DNA from: Pelecanus crispus | Taxonomy: Eukaryota > Chordata > Aves > Pelecaniformes > Pelecanidae | DNA: 64,000 nucleotides | NCBI RefSeq assembly: GCF_030463565.1 | Contig: NC_134643.1 | Coordinates: 78,055,721 to 78,119,720 of the forward strand | Direction of reading: 5' to 3' | Shown: positions 1 to 14,600 of the stretch, in pieces | Numbering within the stretch: position 1 is the stretch's first letter | Layout of the letters: every line of letters begins with the position of its first letter | Notes under the pieces: model-generated | Seen by the model: only the letters and a program-made list of their open reading frames with translations | Database searches by the model: none | What the model was told of the DNA's origin: nothing | Position numbers and translations under genes: made by a program

Positions 1-3000
1 CAGTTGTTGTGTGTCTCCAACTTCAGGCAACTTTAGCAGGTGATTACGCTAAGTTGTAACATCTGTCTCAGTGGGTTTGTGGTGGGATCTTTGCTTTGGA
101 TCTCTCCTTGTTCTAAGTGCCCTAGTGAGGGTGCTCAGCTGTGAGCACACCTTGAGATGCAGGGAATGATGCTTCCTTTTTTTTCCCCCCTCTTTTTTTT
201 TCACCTCTCTCTCACAAATTGACTTCTGTGTTGATTCAGCTCAGGCTGAGGACAGTGGCTGTCTGTTATTTTTCTAACACTGTTTGCTGCCAAGATACTA
301 CTTTATTTCTGCTTAAAGGCTGGAATTTTCCGTTAATAATTCAGTCATCGTACTGAATTCACGGTTGCTTGCCTGTGATGTGTATTGCCCTTGCTATGGG
401 CATACATGATTTCCTGATATCCTTTAGCTTCCAGAGCACTTTGTTCCTCTATGACTTTTTCTGTAGATGAGAAAAGTGTGGTGGGTTAAAGCTTTATCCT
501 TTTTCCAATGGCTGTGCTTCTGTTTCTGTCAAAAGGCCAAGATAAACCAATTATGTAAAGAGTTGATTTCTCTCCTCAGAGGAAATATATTTAGATACAG
601 GTCTTGCAGCCAGTCGTAGCAATAGCCTTTCTTCTCCTTGCCCTTGCCCGGGCCATCTTCATCATTAATGGGGGAAGCAGGTGGAGAACTTGGGAAGGGC
701 TTAGGCTGTGCAGTACGGCCTCGCAAGCCTGACATATCAGGAGGGTGGGAGTCCTGTGCTCTCTTGGCCCCTCTGGACTGACAGAGCTAATGCTTCATCA
801 GAGCGCTCTTCATTAGAGGTGCTGCCTGGGGGGAATGCTGTTAAATCTCACCCTCCTGCCTTGCATGTTGGATCTTCTCCCACATGTCATCTAAGGACCA
901 TGAGGAATAGCCCCTGGCAAAGATCAGAATTGTTCTCCTCTTCAAAAGCATGGTGCAAGTCTGAATCTTGCTAAAACCACTGGGAGATGCAAAAGCCTGG
1001 TTCCCTCATATCACGTGAGAATGCTTAGGCAGGGAGATTAGATCTCCTGTCCAGCACCTGGCTGGAAACTGGTATCCCAGGCTTTGTTAAGGTAAGGATG
1101 CTCACTTGCCCTTCTGCCGCTCTGCATCATTAAGCAGTGCGGGTTGTGTCAAAGAACCAGGACCAGAGGCCATTTAAGCAGTCTCTGGCTTGTGGCATTT
1201 GAGGGAAGATAAAAATAACAAAAAATGTGACTTTAAGCAGCCATTTGCGTACATCCTGATAGTAATCACGCTTCCAGTAGGCACAGTGTTGTAACTCTTG
1301 CATGAATAAAATCCCATCAAATGCCACCTGTGAACAAAAGGCTCCAAGATGAAGTACACTGATCCAAAAGTTGATTCGTACTTGCATCTATCTTTTTAGG
1401 CTTTTTCCTGAATATCAGTGGAAGACTTAAGGCTGAGACTTGAGCCAGCTGTTTGCAGCATCTGAACTCTAAACTGGAGAATCTTTGCACTGTCAAAGGC
1501 AGCTGTTTAATTATGTCTCAGATCAGAAAAACCTGATAACCACTAGCATGAATCAGCACATCTTAAATCAAAGGGTACTCATGGCTCCAAATGTGACGGA
1601 TTTGGGAGGACAGCTTCGTTTTCTTGCTCTGTAACAGATGTGTCAAAATAAGAGGAAATGATAATGATTTGGTCTTGCATACCTTTTCTCAGACTGATCA
1701 GTTCTGAAACAAAGATCTAGGGAAAAAGTATAGGGTATATTTTATATATGAATGTAGAATATAACCCCAAATAGTTCATGGACACTGCAGTAGTTGTGAA
1801 GCGAGATAAAACGTATGCAATTTTTAGTTGGTAACAGCAAAATAGCTTTAATACTGTGAAAACAAACAAACTGCCGAACAACCCCCCAACCTCCTCCTTT
1901 TCAAATCTTTCCCCTGTAGTGCTCTTTTATGAATGACAGAAACAAGAACACACATGTGTTTACCAAACCATCACCAGGATCTGGTTTTGGGGATGAGGAA
2001 GGGTGTTCGATGCTGTCGCAGCCGTGCACACAGCTGTCTACATGCTCTGTCAGCAGGAATGGTCATGGGAGTCTGGTTCTCTCCCAGCTTCTTGGCTGGG
2101 CATTCACGGGCCGAGGGGTTCAGCCTAGCCCAGTGCGAGTCCTGAGGATTTCAGACCAAGTACTAAAATTCAGGAGGAAGGTCCTTAATAATAACAACAT
2201 CTTTCCTTGCTGTAGAGTGGTTTGGTGAGTGAGTTGGAGGCTGGTTTTTTGGCCTTTGCCCCTTGACGCAGAATTTGGCAAAAATGTCAGAGCTGGTTTG
2301 TCTGCAGCAGTAAGGTGCCATTAAGGTTTATGATCATGCTTGCGCTTACAGGAGTGATGAAGCCATAGCTTGCAGGCTGTGTGCTGTTCACAGTAGTATT
2401 TGTGGCCTGTGGTTTACTCCTGGCTACCTGAAGAAGACCACCTGCTGGTTCTGCAGAGTGTAATGGTGATAATTAATGTCTGCCTTAAAGAGCAAGTGAG
2501 GAGAAGTATCTTCATTGTAAAAAAGCGCTGAGCTGTTTCTGTGTTTCTGAAAATAGTTACTATCCCACGCGGTTGTAGCACTTGTGATCTTGGGTTCTGT
2601 ACAGCTTAGCAAGGACACAGCCGTCATGGGTTTGTAAAAATCACTTTTGTCATATGGAGACTGCCAGAATCTGTTTTCCCTTAGGCTTGGATCAGGTAGT
2701 CTACTTATACGGAAGAAGTCCTGTAGAGACAAGGTGTTGGCAAGGAGAGGAAGTGTACAGCCTATTGGGATCTCCTCAGCTTGAGTGTGAATGGGTATTT
2801 GTAGATGTCAGCCATGTGCTTGTGGTGTTTTGCCTTAATTTGGAAGCTTTTCTTGTGGATTCAAAGCATCTCCTCTGCCGCCCTGGTTTAGGTTTATAAA
2901 CCTGTGCTGAAATGTAGTGTGGGTTCATCTTCGTCCATCTCAGAGGAGCACTGGGAGTAAGCCTGGTGGGGACTGTGCTGCCTCCTAGGGCTGCTTTGTG

Positions 3001-6000
3001 TGGGGGGAGGCGAAGGCTGGGATGTGGATGAAGCTTTAGCTGTGTTGGGACCAGGGAGCTTTCCTGGTACTGTGACCTGCATTGGTTTCCCTATCCAAAT
3101 GTCCCAAGCTGGAAAACACACTTTAGTCAGAGGTGGTGGTCTGATGGCTGTGCTCCCTGTGCTGCTCAGCTGGGGCCTTTTTGGTCTCTTTCCTGCACTG
3201 GAAGGATCTCTGATAGACTTTTGTTAAATGGGCGGGGAGGGATGGTATATCAAGCTCCTATTTTAAGAACCAGACAAAAATTTCATCTTCCCCCAAATGC
3301 TGGTACATTGAAAATGCAAGGTGCTCCGCACTGTAGCTCACAAGTGCTTTGTGTAACCTACCTCCTGGGGACCTCTCTGTGCTGCGAGGTGGGGGGGACC
3401 TTCACATTGCAGCTGGAGGCTGAAGTGACCATCCCTGGTGGCTGTTCTCAAGACCTGAGTGCAAATGGCTGTTCTCCTGGAACAGGGTGTTTATTATAGA
3501 CAATTTCAGAGGGTTAGTGGCTTACATAGAGGGAGGGGTATAAGGACATGTTGGAGCAGCCAAGGCACACTGAGTGTTCCAAATTCCTGCCCACAGCTGT
3601 ACGCACAGTGGAGAAATGGTCTTCAAGAAGAGGTGGGTGTGTTGAGCAACTGATCTCCAGGAAAGGCATATGGTAGCTAGATGCCTCCTGGTGGGTTCAG
3701 GTGCTAGCTTTGTTGTAGTATCCTCTGTCCTGCTTCCAAAACAGGATTAGGCAAAGGAGACTATTTCTTTACTCTTAATTTAAATCTCTGGGAAGTTGGT
3801 TTTGGTTCAGAGCAGACCTGAAAAGGCTTGTCAGTTGGATCTTAGAGCCATCAGCATTTTTTTTCTCCACTTAACTGAAGCTCATTTAACTTGTGACAGC
3901 ACTTTTAATTTGTTATATTTGTAAAGGAAACATCAGGGGAAGGTTCAGAAATGCATATTTATGTTCCTTGGCTAAGCTTAATTTGGCTCTAAGAACCTGT
4001 GTTTCTTATTCCAATAAACAAGAATTTTTTGTCTTAGGCTGGAAATTTTTTTCTGTATTTCGTGCTTTTTGTTTGTGTTTTGGTTTTGGTGGGTTTTTTT
4101 CCCTCCTCCAAAGAGAGCATAGAGTGGCTTACCTTGGTCTACACCTTCCCTTGGATGTGAAACATGTAATTAACAGGTCCTAACCAGAAGTATCCTCTTG
4201 GAGGTTTCCTCACTCATCCTGGAGCTGGTGTTCGATCTCCTGTGTAGTGCCGAGCAGGACCACTGCAACCTCTGACGGTGCTGGCACAGAACTGTGTTTT
4301 GGGGGGCTTCCTCAGGACATGCAGCACTAGCAGGACATGCACCACCGCCCTGTGGTGTTTCCCCTCTGGCTGGCTTGCCCCACTCCCAGTGCAGCCCTGT
4401 GCTGGTGGGCACTGGGGCTGGGTGGCCTCATTGGCCACTGGCTAATAGCACGAGCATCAGAAGTACATGGCAAAGCTGTGACCAGGGCGTCGTGAACATG
4501 GGCCAATCTGACTGTAGCTGAGAGCGGCAAAAGTGTCTGTGTGCTGTCTAGACCAAGTGCTTCCACCCACGGTGGCTGGTGGCACCCGTATGCCCCGAGG
4601 GTGGTAATGACACTCCTCAGCCGTCTTAAAGGATGATTAATCCTTCCCCGCTTTCAAGCCTTCACATGAATTAACGAAGTAGCATTGGTGATGTGGTTGC
4701 ATAGATGGATGGGTGTTGCGACAGGTCTGTCGTAGGTGCAAATGCTTCTGCAGCAGCAGCGTCTTGCTCGCTCTCCCTCTGTTTGCAGTATTGCTTGAGA
4801 GCGTCCTTTCGGTGAACGGCTGTGAGGCTTTAAATGTGACATGGAGATGAGAAGATTGGGAATTGTTTTCAGGGTGGTGCTGGTAAACTTCCTGTGGCTC
4901 GGTGGTAGGGAAAATTCTGCAGGGTCTGGCTCCATTGTTGTGACTGGGTCTAAGGTGAATTTAAGAAAAATATTTTGGTCAAACAGGCTTTCCTTTCTGT
5001 TTTATCCAAAGGGAAAAATCTGTTATGAGCCTGATCTGCTGTTCTCATTACTGGGGGAGTTTCTGAACGGGACCTAAACGCGTCATTATTTGCACATCCT
5101 TATCTGTGCGACACAGCATTTTCCAGGTCGGTATCTTGGGTTTCAGACTTGCTTGTCATGACGTGCGGTCTTAAATCTGCATACACAGAAGCGTTTGATC
5201 ATAGGGATGTCAGTGTGGTGAATGGCATTTCTCTCGGGATTGTTTTGGGCATCATGGTGGAATTGGCCACTGAGGACCAGTGTTTGCTCAGCTTATGGCA
5301 AGCTGCTGTCGGAAGGAGGGTGAAGTGCAGGATTGTTTGACCAGTTGTCTATCTCAAGGCTCTGTAATGCCTGGATGGAGAGGAGGCACTGATTACCTGC
5401 AAGGCCTGCCAGGGATGAGGCTTCCACGTAAACTGCTTGAAGGGAGAGGGGACATCTTGTAGCCCAGCAGGATGATTGCAAGGATGGAGTCCCACCATAT
5501 CTCCAGAGAGCTCTGGGACGGAGCAAAACTGCAGCAGGCCCTCGGTTGGAGAGTGCCTCCTTTTGTGCAGCATGATGACAGTGCTGGCTATAAATGTTTT
5601 TCCATTTGGACCTGGTTGGGAGGCTATCCCTCTGGTGCCTGCATGCTATATAGTGGTGTATGTTTACCTCCTTACTTTCAGAAGTACTAAAGCAGGGCCT
5701 GGAGTTCAGGACTGCCTCCTGCAAGGAGCTGCCATGTTGCTGTCTCCATCTGAAATCTGTTTCTGTTTTCTTCAGCTTCTTGCTCTCAGACCTTGTGGTA
5801 TTTAAAACTCCCCCTTTCTTCCCCACTCTTCCAAGGAATTTTACAATGAAATCAATAGCTGTCTAGTTATGACAGCAAAATGAAAAAGGCTGTAACGTCT
5901 CCATAGCTACCTAAAAAGTACTTGTAAAATGCCAGTCGAAGAGAGTGCCCTACAATTACCCCATACATTCCTTGCATGCGGACTGAAAATTGTTTGCATG

Positions 6001-9000
6001 AGTTAAGTAATCACTGCACACTTGTCTGGTGAGAAATGTTTGGTTACTGCAATAAATTTTTGTTCCTTTAACCCTGTGAAGCGGAAAAAAAATGAATTTG
6101 TTTTACATGAAAAACTGACCTGAACTCTCAGTAGTTAACTGATTGTAAATGCACGAGCTTAATCCCGCTTGGTTTTTTTCTCATGTTTCATGTAGCATCT
6201 GAAAAGAGACTGCTTGTGGCAAATTAGCAAGGGTGAGACTACAAAAAGATTGAATTATTCCTGTTTGAACAGTTCCCAGCATGCGAGCACTTGCTGCTTG
6301 GTTTGTACATCATCTGTGTCTTGAGTTAGCCTGCCAGAGCTGCTGTGATTGAGGTGAAAGTAAATAACCTCCGACTGGAAATCTTGCCTTTGATGTAAAT
6401 GATAATTTATTCATTCATCAGTAAAAACATCATGACGATATGATGAGCAAAAATTGTGGTTGCTGTGTATTTGAGTTTCTTGCAACAAACGTCTTGCCCT
6501 GTTGTGTTTCCATGAAGAGAAACTGACGCGCTGTTCTGAAAAGTCACTTTGCTCCTAGTGAAACCCAGCGCTGGTATGAAAATGCAGTTGTCAAAACATA
6601 TGTGAGTTCGTACTTGGCATGTGTCTGTGCCTTACGCTGCTCCGTTCACTTTGGGGCATGGCATAAAAATAACAGGCTGCAGAGTTAGGTCTGCCCTGTT
6701 TCGGCAAGGCTAATCTTACTGTTGGGCATCTGTAAATGCAGAAGTAGTTGAAACAAGATGATGTTTCTGTAGGGACCTGCCTTGATATACTGATGTATTG
6801 CAGTGCCTCTTTTGGAGGGGAGGGATGGAAGGGGTAGGGAAATTACATACATGTGGCAAGAGATCGGCTGCCTGGTCATTTAGGACAGTGTATCCAGCTG
6901 GACTGCTGACGCTAAATAGGAATTTGGCTGTGATACTGCAGTTAATTCCTCTTCTTACTAAATGTGCTATATCATCTTTCTATGGCTGTGGCAATTAGGG
7001 CCTGGCTTTGCTGTTGCACGTGGTGAGGAACAACATTTCCTTTCCTTAGATCCAGATGTGTTCATATAGCTCCTGCAGAGTTTGCATTTAGGAGCAAAAC
7101 GGGGGGGCTCTCTCTGTTTTTCTGTGTTAAAAGGAAGAAATGGGACCCCACCGCCTTTCCTCTGAGCTGCATTGGGTTTGCTGTCCCTTTTGCCCTAAGA
7201 CATCGGGCTGTTTGTGGGTAAGACGTTACTTACCACAAGCAGAGCGAGAAAATACCGTGCAGTGGATGAAATACCTGCTAGAGGCAATGAAAGTCCCGCT
7301 TTTGCTTTTACTGAGAGCTCAACTTTGCGTGGTCCGACTTGCCGTGTTTTTCTGGGAAGACCCAGTGATGGCCCCAGTGAAGGCGCCTTTGCTGTTGTCC
7401 CCTTTGTCTGGGTGAGATGTTAGGGAGGTGGTTGGTGAAGGGAGGAGGATATCCGGATACCCCTCCCTGTGTGGAGGGGGTGGTGGGGTGTCTGCTGCTC
7501 AAGCTTTTGGTTCTGGAAGTGAGAGGCAAGGAAACAGGCCCCACAGAGGGCCTGGGGCAGACTGGGCTGGGCTAGCAGGGGTAGAGGTGGGCTTGCTGGG
7601 TGGTGGGAGCTCCTTTGGAGCCAGCTGTGGCAGAACAGGCAACCCTGCGGGCTCCAAAAGTTAGAAATCACAGAGTCAAGGACACAACAACAGCACACTC
7701 CAAAATACTGTTGCTTGACATAAATATAACAAAAGATGACCCTTCCAGGCTGTGAAGTTTTGGGTCGGGTGTGCTCAGCTGGCTGGCTGCCCCTCGCCAT
7801 CCCTGGCTGGACCCAGCATCCCCTGTCCTGCTGGCCACTCTGAGAGCAGTAGAGAAGAAGAGTGGCCTCAGCAGCCGAAGCGTGTGTGACCCTCAAAGGC
7901 CTCCATGGGCCCCCTTGGAGGATGTGCTCCTTACATGCGCTGCCACCTGCCATGGGGTCCATCCTCTAAGTGCATGTCCCTGCCCTCTGTACCACAGCCC
8001 GCAAACTCCCACAGGCACATGGGAAATTCAGAGCGCCGTAATTTATGTGGTGTCCTTCTTTAATCCTTCTTCTCTAGCTTTGCGCTGTAAAGCTTTGAGG
8101 CAGAGACTTTGCTTCCTGTATCTAGAGCCTCATGCTTGGATCTGGTTGATGTTTATACAGAAGTGTGAGGGCAGCCAGAGGTTTGCCGGGATCTGATAGA
8201 AACCATACGTGAAATTAATCCAAATTAAATTAATGTTACGCGTTCTGCGATAAACAGGAGGTTACAGCACCGACTCAACATGTTGCATTGCTTTGAGACT
8301 ATGAAGAATGAAAAGTGAATCCTCCTCAAAAAGTTGGCTGTGCCTGTATGAGGCTTGATGAAGTTTTGAGACTAGCCAGTACGCCAAGCTCGCTGCGTAG
8401 GCGTTTGCAAGAAATGAGGCAGATTTATGGGAGAGGACTGTAGGTATAGGGAGGCAGAGGGGTGCCAGAGATGAAGTAAAGTAGCTAAACGTGCGCCTGC
8501 TCAGAGTGAATCTGTGGTTGTGGACCTGCGTGCCTTCCTACGGAGGAGGGAGAGGTCAGTTTGTGTGCCCTGTTAACATGGGCAAACTAGAGCTGGTTTG
8601 TGTACACGATGGGATTTTGCACGCCATTCTGGTATGCCTGCTTCCTCCTCGTGCTCCGCAGCAATGGAGCGTGTGGCAGGGGTGGGGAAAGCAAGGGAAA
8701 ACAATCTGGTTGGGGCAGTCTTCGAGTGGGTGGGCGACAGCCCTGCTCTTGCTGCAGAGCCTCTTGTGGGTGTCGGGGAATGCCGGAGGTTGGTTGGTAG
8801 CCAAACTGTCAACAGGAAGCTTGGCACTTCCCGCGACAGCGAGAAAATGTTTTCCTGGGGCTGGCTCTGTCCCTCGTCCCCTTTTCCCAGCACTGGGGTG
8901 AGGGTATGGTGGACTTCCCAGCAGTGCTGGCATTAAGGACAACCTCGGAGGCTGGGATGAGTTTCCCTGGATGGAGTTGGAGTGAGCTCCTGGGGGCACC

Positions 9001-11545
9001 GGGCTCTGCTGGCTTGTGTCTTTGGAGTGCGCAGATTTCTCCCAGTGAGGGTTTTGGGCCTCGTCAGGAACGAAAAGCATACAAAAACGTGCATGCTCTG
9101 GGAGGTGTGCTGGTGTCAAAGAGCAGTGGAGGCAAAGGATGGACCAGTGTAATTTTACAATCTGGTTTACGCTGGGCTTGAACAGTCAGAGCACTGTGAT
9201 GCTCTGGAGGGTTTGCAACCCCACTTGCTACTCACGGGGCTGGGAGTGGAAAGGGATGGATGCCACCTAGGAATTTCAAACCGCAGGTCAGCACGGGAAC
9301 ACAGCAGCATTCCTCCATGGGAAGGCAGTGCCCACATGCTCTGGCTGCCTCTCCTGCCCGCTCAGAGGTTGTGTTAATCTCATGGATGTAAACAGACTTG
9401 CAGCCCTTCTGCAGAGCTGTGATGGCTGAGGAGAGGCAGTTTCCCAGTGAAACGCTGATTCTTAGCTGTGATCCTGTGTGCTAATAGCACTGGTATTGGA
9501 GAAAAGGAGCAATTCTGTATTATAGCATTTGAATTGTGCATGTTGACTTTTTTCAAGCACGCTGCTTAGGAATAAAGGATGGAGGAAATACTGCTGGTGT
9601 CAAGGAAGGAACTTTCTAACTGCACTTGCGGGTCCCTCCTTCCTATGGGCCCTATGCTCAGCATTGGGACCATATTAACTACTTGTGTTTGGATTTCCAG
9701 AGAAGAGGCTTCCTCTTGAGACTTCCTATTGTAATTCACATCTGTGAAGTTGAATGCAGATGCTGTCTGTCAGGCTGCGAAGATTCATGTCCAGCTGTAT
9801 ACATACAGAGGGGGAGAGATGTTATTTTGGCATCTGCAAAGACAACTTACTAAAAATAGGCTAAAGCCCATGAACCCAGGAGCAAAAGTAGTTGTTCCAA
9901 AAGTCTTACTTGATGCATCTTTCTTTTTCTTTTTCCCCCTTAAGGAATATTTGTTTGGAATATGCTCCATGTCTCAGTGTTTGCACAAAAGCTAGTTGTG
10001 CAGATGCTGGAGCTGCTGCTGGGTGGACGGGGTCAGGCTAAGCTCTGTTTCTAACTCCACCGTTCGTTCCCTGGGAGGCTGGAATATGTTGCCTCCCTCA
10101 TTTTCACTGCTTTCCTGCTAATCAGGCCTTTTGTCTGTATTCCTACTTTTGGATCCTGAGCTCCTCCGAGACAGGGCTGCTGGACTGTGTAGTGTGCAGA
10201 GCCCTTGCAGTGTACAAGGGCAGACTGTGCAGCTGAGTGGGAGCAACGCTTTTCAGGCAGGCACAGGTGATGAAGCGGCATGTGGAGAGGTCGGTATGCT
10301 GAAGCAAAGCAAGGGCTTTTCTGTGGTTCGGGCTGCTGCCTCTGGCCATGTTTTACGTATTCGGTAGGGGCAACTGCTTGCGTGCATGTAGCAGGCTTTG
10401 TCCCTGGGCTTCTTTGTTGGTTTGGGTCCTCTCTGTACCTTGATGATGTCTGTCTTTCTCTGCATCTCTCTCCCTTGTCCCTCTCGTGTGCATCCTCTGA
10501 GGTGACCTGTACTGAAGAGTCTCTGCCAAGACCCCATGCAGGTTTTGGGAGTGGAACCACCAGGCTCCCTCCTTCATAAGGCCAGGGCCTCCGGCGGTGC
10601 AAAGCTGGCTTCATTTTAGGAAAACAGAATAAAGCAGATCAGTATTAACTTGCCTTCATGGAGTTGATCCTGGCTGTAGCTCAGTTGGATTACGTTAGCT
10701 GGTACCCAGAGACTTCCAGATTTTAAGACTGTGAAGCAACTTAGCCTGCAAACAGAGCAAGCAGTTGCTTGGCTGTGCTCTTGTCATTGTTTTCTGTTCA
10801 TTGACTGCATTGCTGGAATAGTACGGGGTGGTCTTAGATTTCTGGACAAGGCTTTGAACAAGATCTTCTGTCAAAACGCTTGATAAACCATCTACAGTAA
10901 GGCAGAACGCTGGTCTGTCTTTTTGCAAATTGAATTGTCAGAGAGCTCTTACGATTATTAAAAGATGCTTTGTGTTAATTTAATTGCCTCTAAAAGACGC
11001 AGGCTGGATGATTGAAAGAAACAATGCAGACACTTAATCCACGTGAAAGCAAAATTTTCCTATCTGTGCATATGCAATACTTAAGGGTTTCCAATGGCAT
11101 CATGTGCAGGGAGGAAGTATAAAAATATACATTAAAAAACCCACTACTTTAAAAGTTTTCAATATACAAGAAAACATTTAGTTGTTGGGGAGCTGAGTAA
11201 TGAAAAACAGTCAAAGCAAGAATGGAGAAAGCATCGATTTAATATCTTCCTGGGGTGATGTGAGGCGGGAATTTTTTCCCCCCATTTTTTAAATGAGTTT
11301 AAAACTGTATTCCAGACAGCTTGTGAACAGTCAAGATTCAGTGGCGATTTTGTGAGCAGAAGGGCTATTATGTGGGCTCTCTGGCTGGGTTCCAATGCGA
11401 GGGATCCCAAGTCAGGGTGCAGTGCCTCCTTGCTCTAGGCAAGCGTAACTGTTACTTCCCCCCTCCTATTCCACAGGGACCGGCAACTTCACCTCCCTTC
11501 TGCCTGCTGACATCCTTCAGAACTGAGTTAAGCCTTGCCCATGTA
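1..11545. other. Non-coding, no gene seen
   Basis: No exon of a recognisable gene and no identifiable young repeat. ORFs up to 187 codons (for example on the minus strand at 8556-9119 and 10051-10614) sit in GC-richer pockets, overlap ORFs in other frames and resemble no family I know. The stretch is either intergenic or long 5' intron of PPFIBP1; the sequence alone does not decide. Confidence 0.6.
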
Positions 11546-11621
11546 TAGAGTCATAGAATCATTCAGGTTGGAAAGGACCTTTAAGATCATCGAGTCCAAC
11601 TGTTAACCTAGCACTGCCAAG
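11546..11621 (-). mobile_element. CR1 LINE 3'-end fragment
   Basis: The + strand reads tcatagaatcattcaggttg, then gaaaggacctttaagatcat and cgagtccaac through gcactgccaag. This is the reverse complement of the CR1 3' UTR, whose 3' end carries ATTCTATGA-type repeats. Similarity stops at about 11621, so the copy is the usual severely 5'-truncated fragment of about 76 bp. CR1 is the dominant avian LINE. Confidence 0.9.
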
Positions 11622-14600
11622 TATTGAGCTTGATACTGGCTCCTGCTAGCAGCGAAGGGCTTGTGTGCCTGAAATACTGAATGGTGCTCTCGCCACCCCT
11701 CCCCTGGTGAGTGGCCGAAGAGAAGAGCTTGCAGGGAGAGGTGGTCCCAGCTGTGTGTCGTGGTGGAGCTCGCCCCTCTCGAATGAGTCGAGCTCAAGCA
11801 ATCTTGGGCATCCTTTGAAGGAAGGATACTGCTCCGGGTAGCAGTATCCATGCTTGCAGGATGCCAAGGGGTCTGAATGCTCCGCTATATTTATATATAG
11901 CACTAAATATTAAAAGTAAATATATATAATCTATACAAATATTTATATACAATATATATTTAAAACAGTTCAGTTGCTTTCTGAATTTGTCCACAGGGTA
12001 CAAGGGTGTTGTACCTGTGTGCATGGCAGAGGGAAAATAGTGGGGAAAACTTGAAGGGCTTAGGGATCCCTAAGTGTTGCCTGCTTGCACTGGTGTTTGG
12101 GTGTTGCTTGAGTGTGCTTAATAGAACTTCTGCCTGTGTCTCCTGCCAACTCAAGTTAAAAGTGCCGTGCTCCAATTAAAGATGCAGATAGGAGGTCAAG
12201 TTAGGGGCAGCGCTTGAGTTAATTTTTCAATGTAGACAAACTCCCTGCTAATTAGTCTGTTTATCTAAGTCCTGCAGCAGTTTAGCGTTCTTGTTCTGTC
12301 ATTTCCTTTCCCTGTACCCTACCCTCCTGCTGCAATGCTGTTCAAAGTCCATCTCGCCTCAGAAGTGGCTGCCTATCAATAATACATCAAGTGATGTTCC
12401 TCAGGCTGTGTGTGCATTGAAAAAAGTGTATAGCTGCTTGTATCATTTCCAAATGCTTTTTATAGCAAGAAGCATGCTAATACAGTGTGGTTCATAATGA
12501 ACTGAATTTACTACTTAGTAATACCACTCTTACAAATACCCAGCCTGCCTTGAAGCTGGGAGTGAGGACAGCACGTGCATGTTATCTGGTTGGCATTCCC
12601 TTAACCCTGTGTTGTGAGAGGGCGTTTCTGTCTCCCATCGCTGCTGCAGACTCTGCTCTGAAGGAGTCCGGAGAGAAGCCTGCTACTGTGTACGAGCTGG
12701 AGCGGGTGCCCTTTGCAGGACTGCTCTGTAGACCAGCAGTCCTCCACTCCTGCACCGTGAGAAAGGACCTTCTCGCAATATCTTTCAGTTCATCTCTCTG
12801 CCCCGGTGTAACACATTTCTGAGTTGAGTGCTTTGCATGCGCGGTGTGGGTGTACCAAGCTGTTCTAAGGCTTCCTCATGTTCCCAGACTGAACGCTGCA
12901 GGTCACAGGAAGTACAGCTGCATTGCTTGGAGTCTCCGAAGTTATTTAGAAGGAGTTCTGGGGAATAAAGGCTCTTATTGCTCTTTTTCTTTGGGTTTTT
13001 TTTATTTTTTTTTTATTTCTGTCTGCTAATAATCTTAGCTTCTTGTTCACCTTTTTCTCCCTTCTTAAAAAGACTAGGGAAATAAACGTTTCTTTTTCTT
13101 TCTGAACTGAGTTTCCTACAGTATCCGTAGGGCAAATAAATCTCCTTTTTACATCTTCCTGGCATAAGAATACCTTTCATTTGAGAGAAACAATAAATCC
13201 GAAATAACGAAAATTATAGTTTGACCTTTATTGGTTAGGAAAATAGTGATGTAATGAAATGGCTACTGGGAAGACGAGTGAGACAAATCCTGTGGGCCTT
13301 TATTTGTCGTTTTCCTGGCTCTGCTTCCCAGAAAGCCCCACACTTTGCCAAAACTAGTTCCCAGCTGTCACAGCTATAATACCACATGGGGCTTTAAGTT
13401 TGCGATGACGTAGGCGCTCACCCAGATGATCAGCCCCATCGAATTTAGACCGAGCAAAGTTGGAAGGATGGCTGGCGAGGGATTGTGGCAGAGCTCCCTG
13501 CTGCCCTGTCCGGCCCGGAGCAATCTCACCCCACTGGAGCTGGCAGCCACCCATGGGAGCTGCTTGCCAGATGTGCCTGTCTGCTGCGCAGCCCTTCTCC
13601 CTCCCTGGCCAAGCAGGCTGGAGCAGGAGAGTGGCAGGACGGCCATGCAGCAGGGAGAGCCTCTCCCTCCAGCCCAGGTTAGAGGCAGCCTCCTCGGGGA
13701 TGGCTCGCAGGTGGCCACACAGCCCCTCTTTCTTCCTTTGGTCTTCCTCCCTTTTCCCACCCCACCCTGCCCCTTCGGACTGTCTCAGGGCTAACTGCAG
13801 CTGCTTGGGGAGCAAATGGCTCTAGCTCCTGAATCAGTGGGTACACATATGTCTGGATCGTTCTCCCTCAGGGTTCATGACTAGACTGTGTCTTCACAAC
13901 TCTGACTATAAAGGATCTGTGACCAACATGAAAGGACTCAGAAAACACTCAAAATTGGTTTAGCCCTACCCTGGCACCTTCTCCCTCTGCTTTCATGATG
14001 TGCAAGTACAAGCATCAGAAGTTGGCTTTCTGGGACTAATCTGGCATTGGCTTGAGGATATGCATATTTAGGCGGTGCTCCATTAAGTCAGTGCTATAAC
14101 CCTGTAAAAAGTGCCCTTTGAATCAAAACCAGCTCCTTTATGTTCAGACAGAGAAAATGCTCAGTGTTAGCATGGGTTAGCAGACTCTCCTGTTGATCTT
14201 GTTCAACGTGTTCTCACTTTCTTGACATTGTAGCACCGTTGGGTCTTGCCTTTTCTTGGCTTTGGTTTGCACAGTTGCCGTATGGGAAGTCCCAGCTGTA
14301 ATCCTCAATCTGCTGCAAATCTGATGGAAAATGTTGCTCTAAAGCACTCTAATAACACGAGGAGTTGAGGAGACTTGTAGTGGCTTTGAAAAGACACTGA
14401 GGATGGATTATGCAAAGTTCAGCCTTCAAAACTGTTTCCTGGACCCTCGTGTATTTGTTTGTTTGGGTTTTTTTCTGTACTAACAAAACTTATTTTTGAC
14501 TCTCTATCAGCACCTTTGTACAGAGCCTCAAAGATACCTGTGCATTTATTAGAGCTGACTTCCCGGTATGGATTTACATAGTCTTAACAACGTTACAGTG

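Noticed and set aside
13374..13815. Overlapping ORFs on both strands in a GC-rich pocket
   Set aside because: Up to five overlapping frames are open at once, as expected from low stop-codon density in GC-rich DNA; none resembles a protein family.
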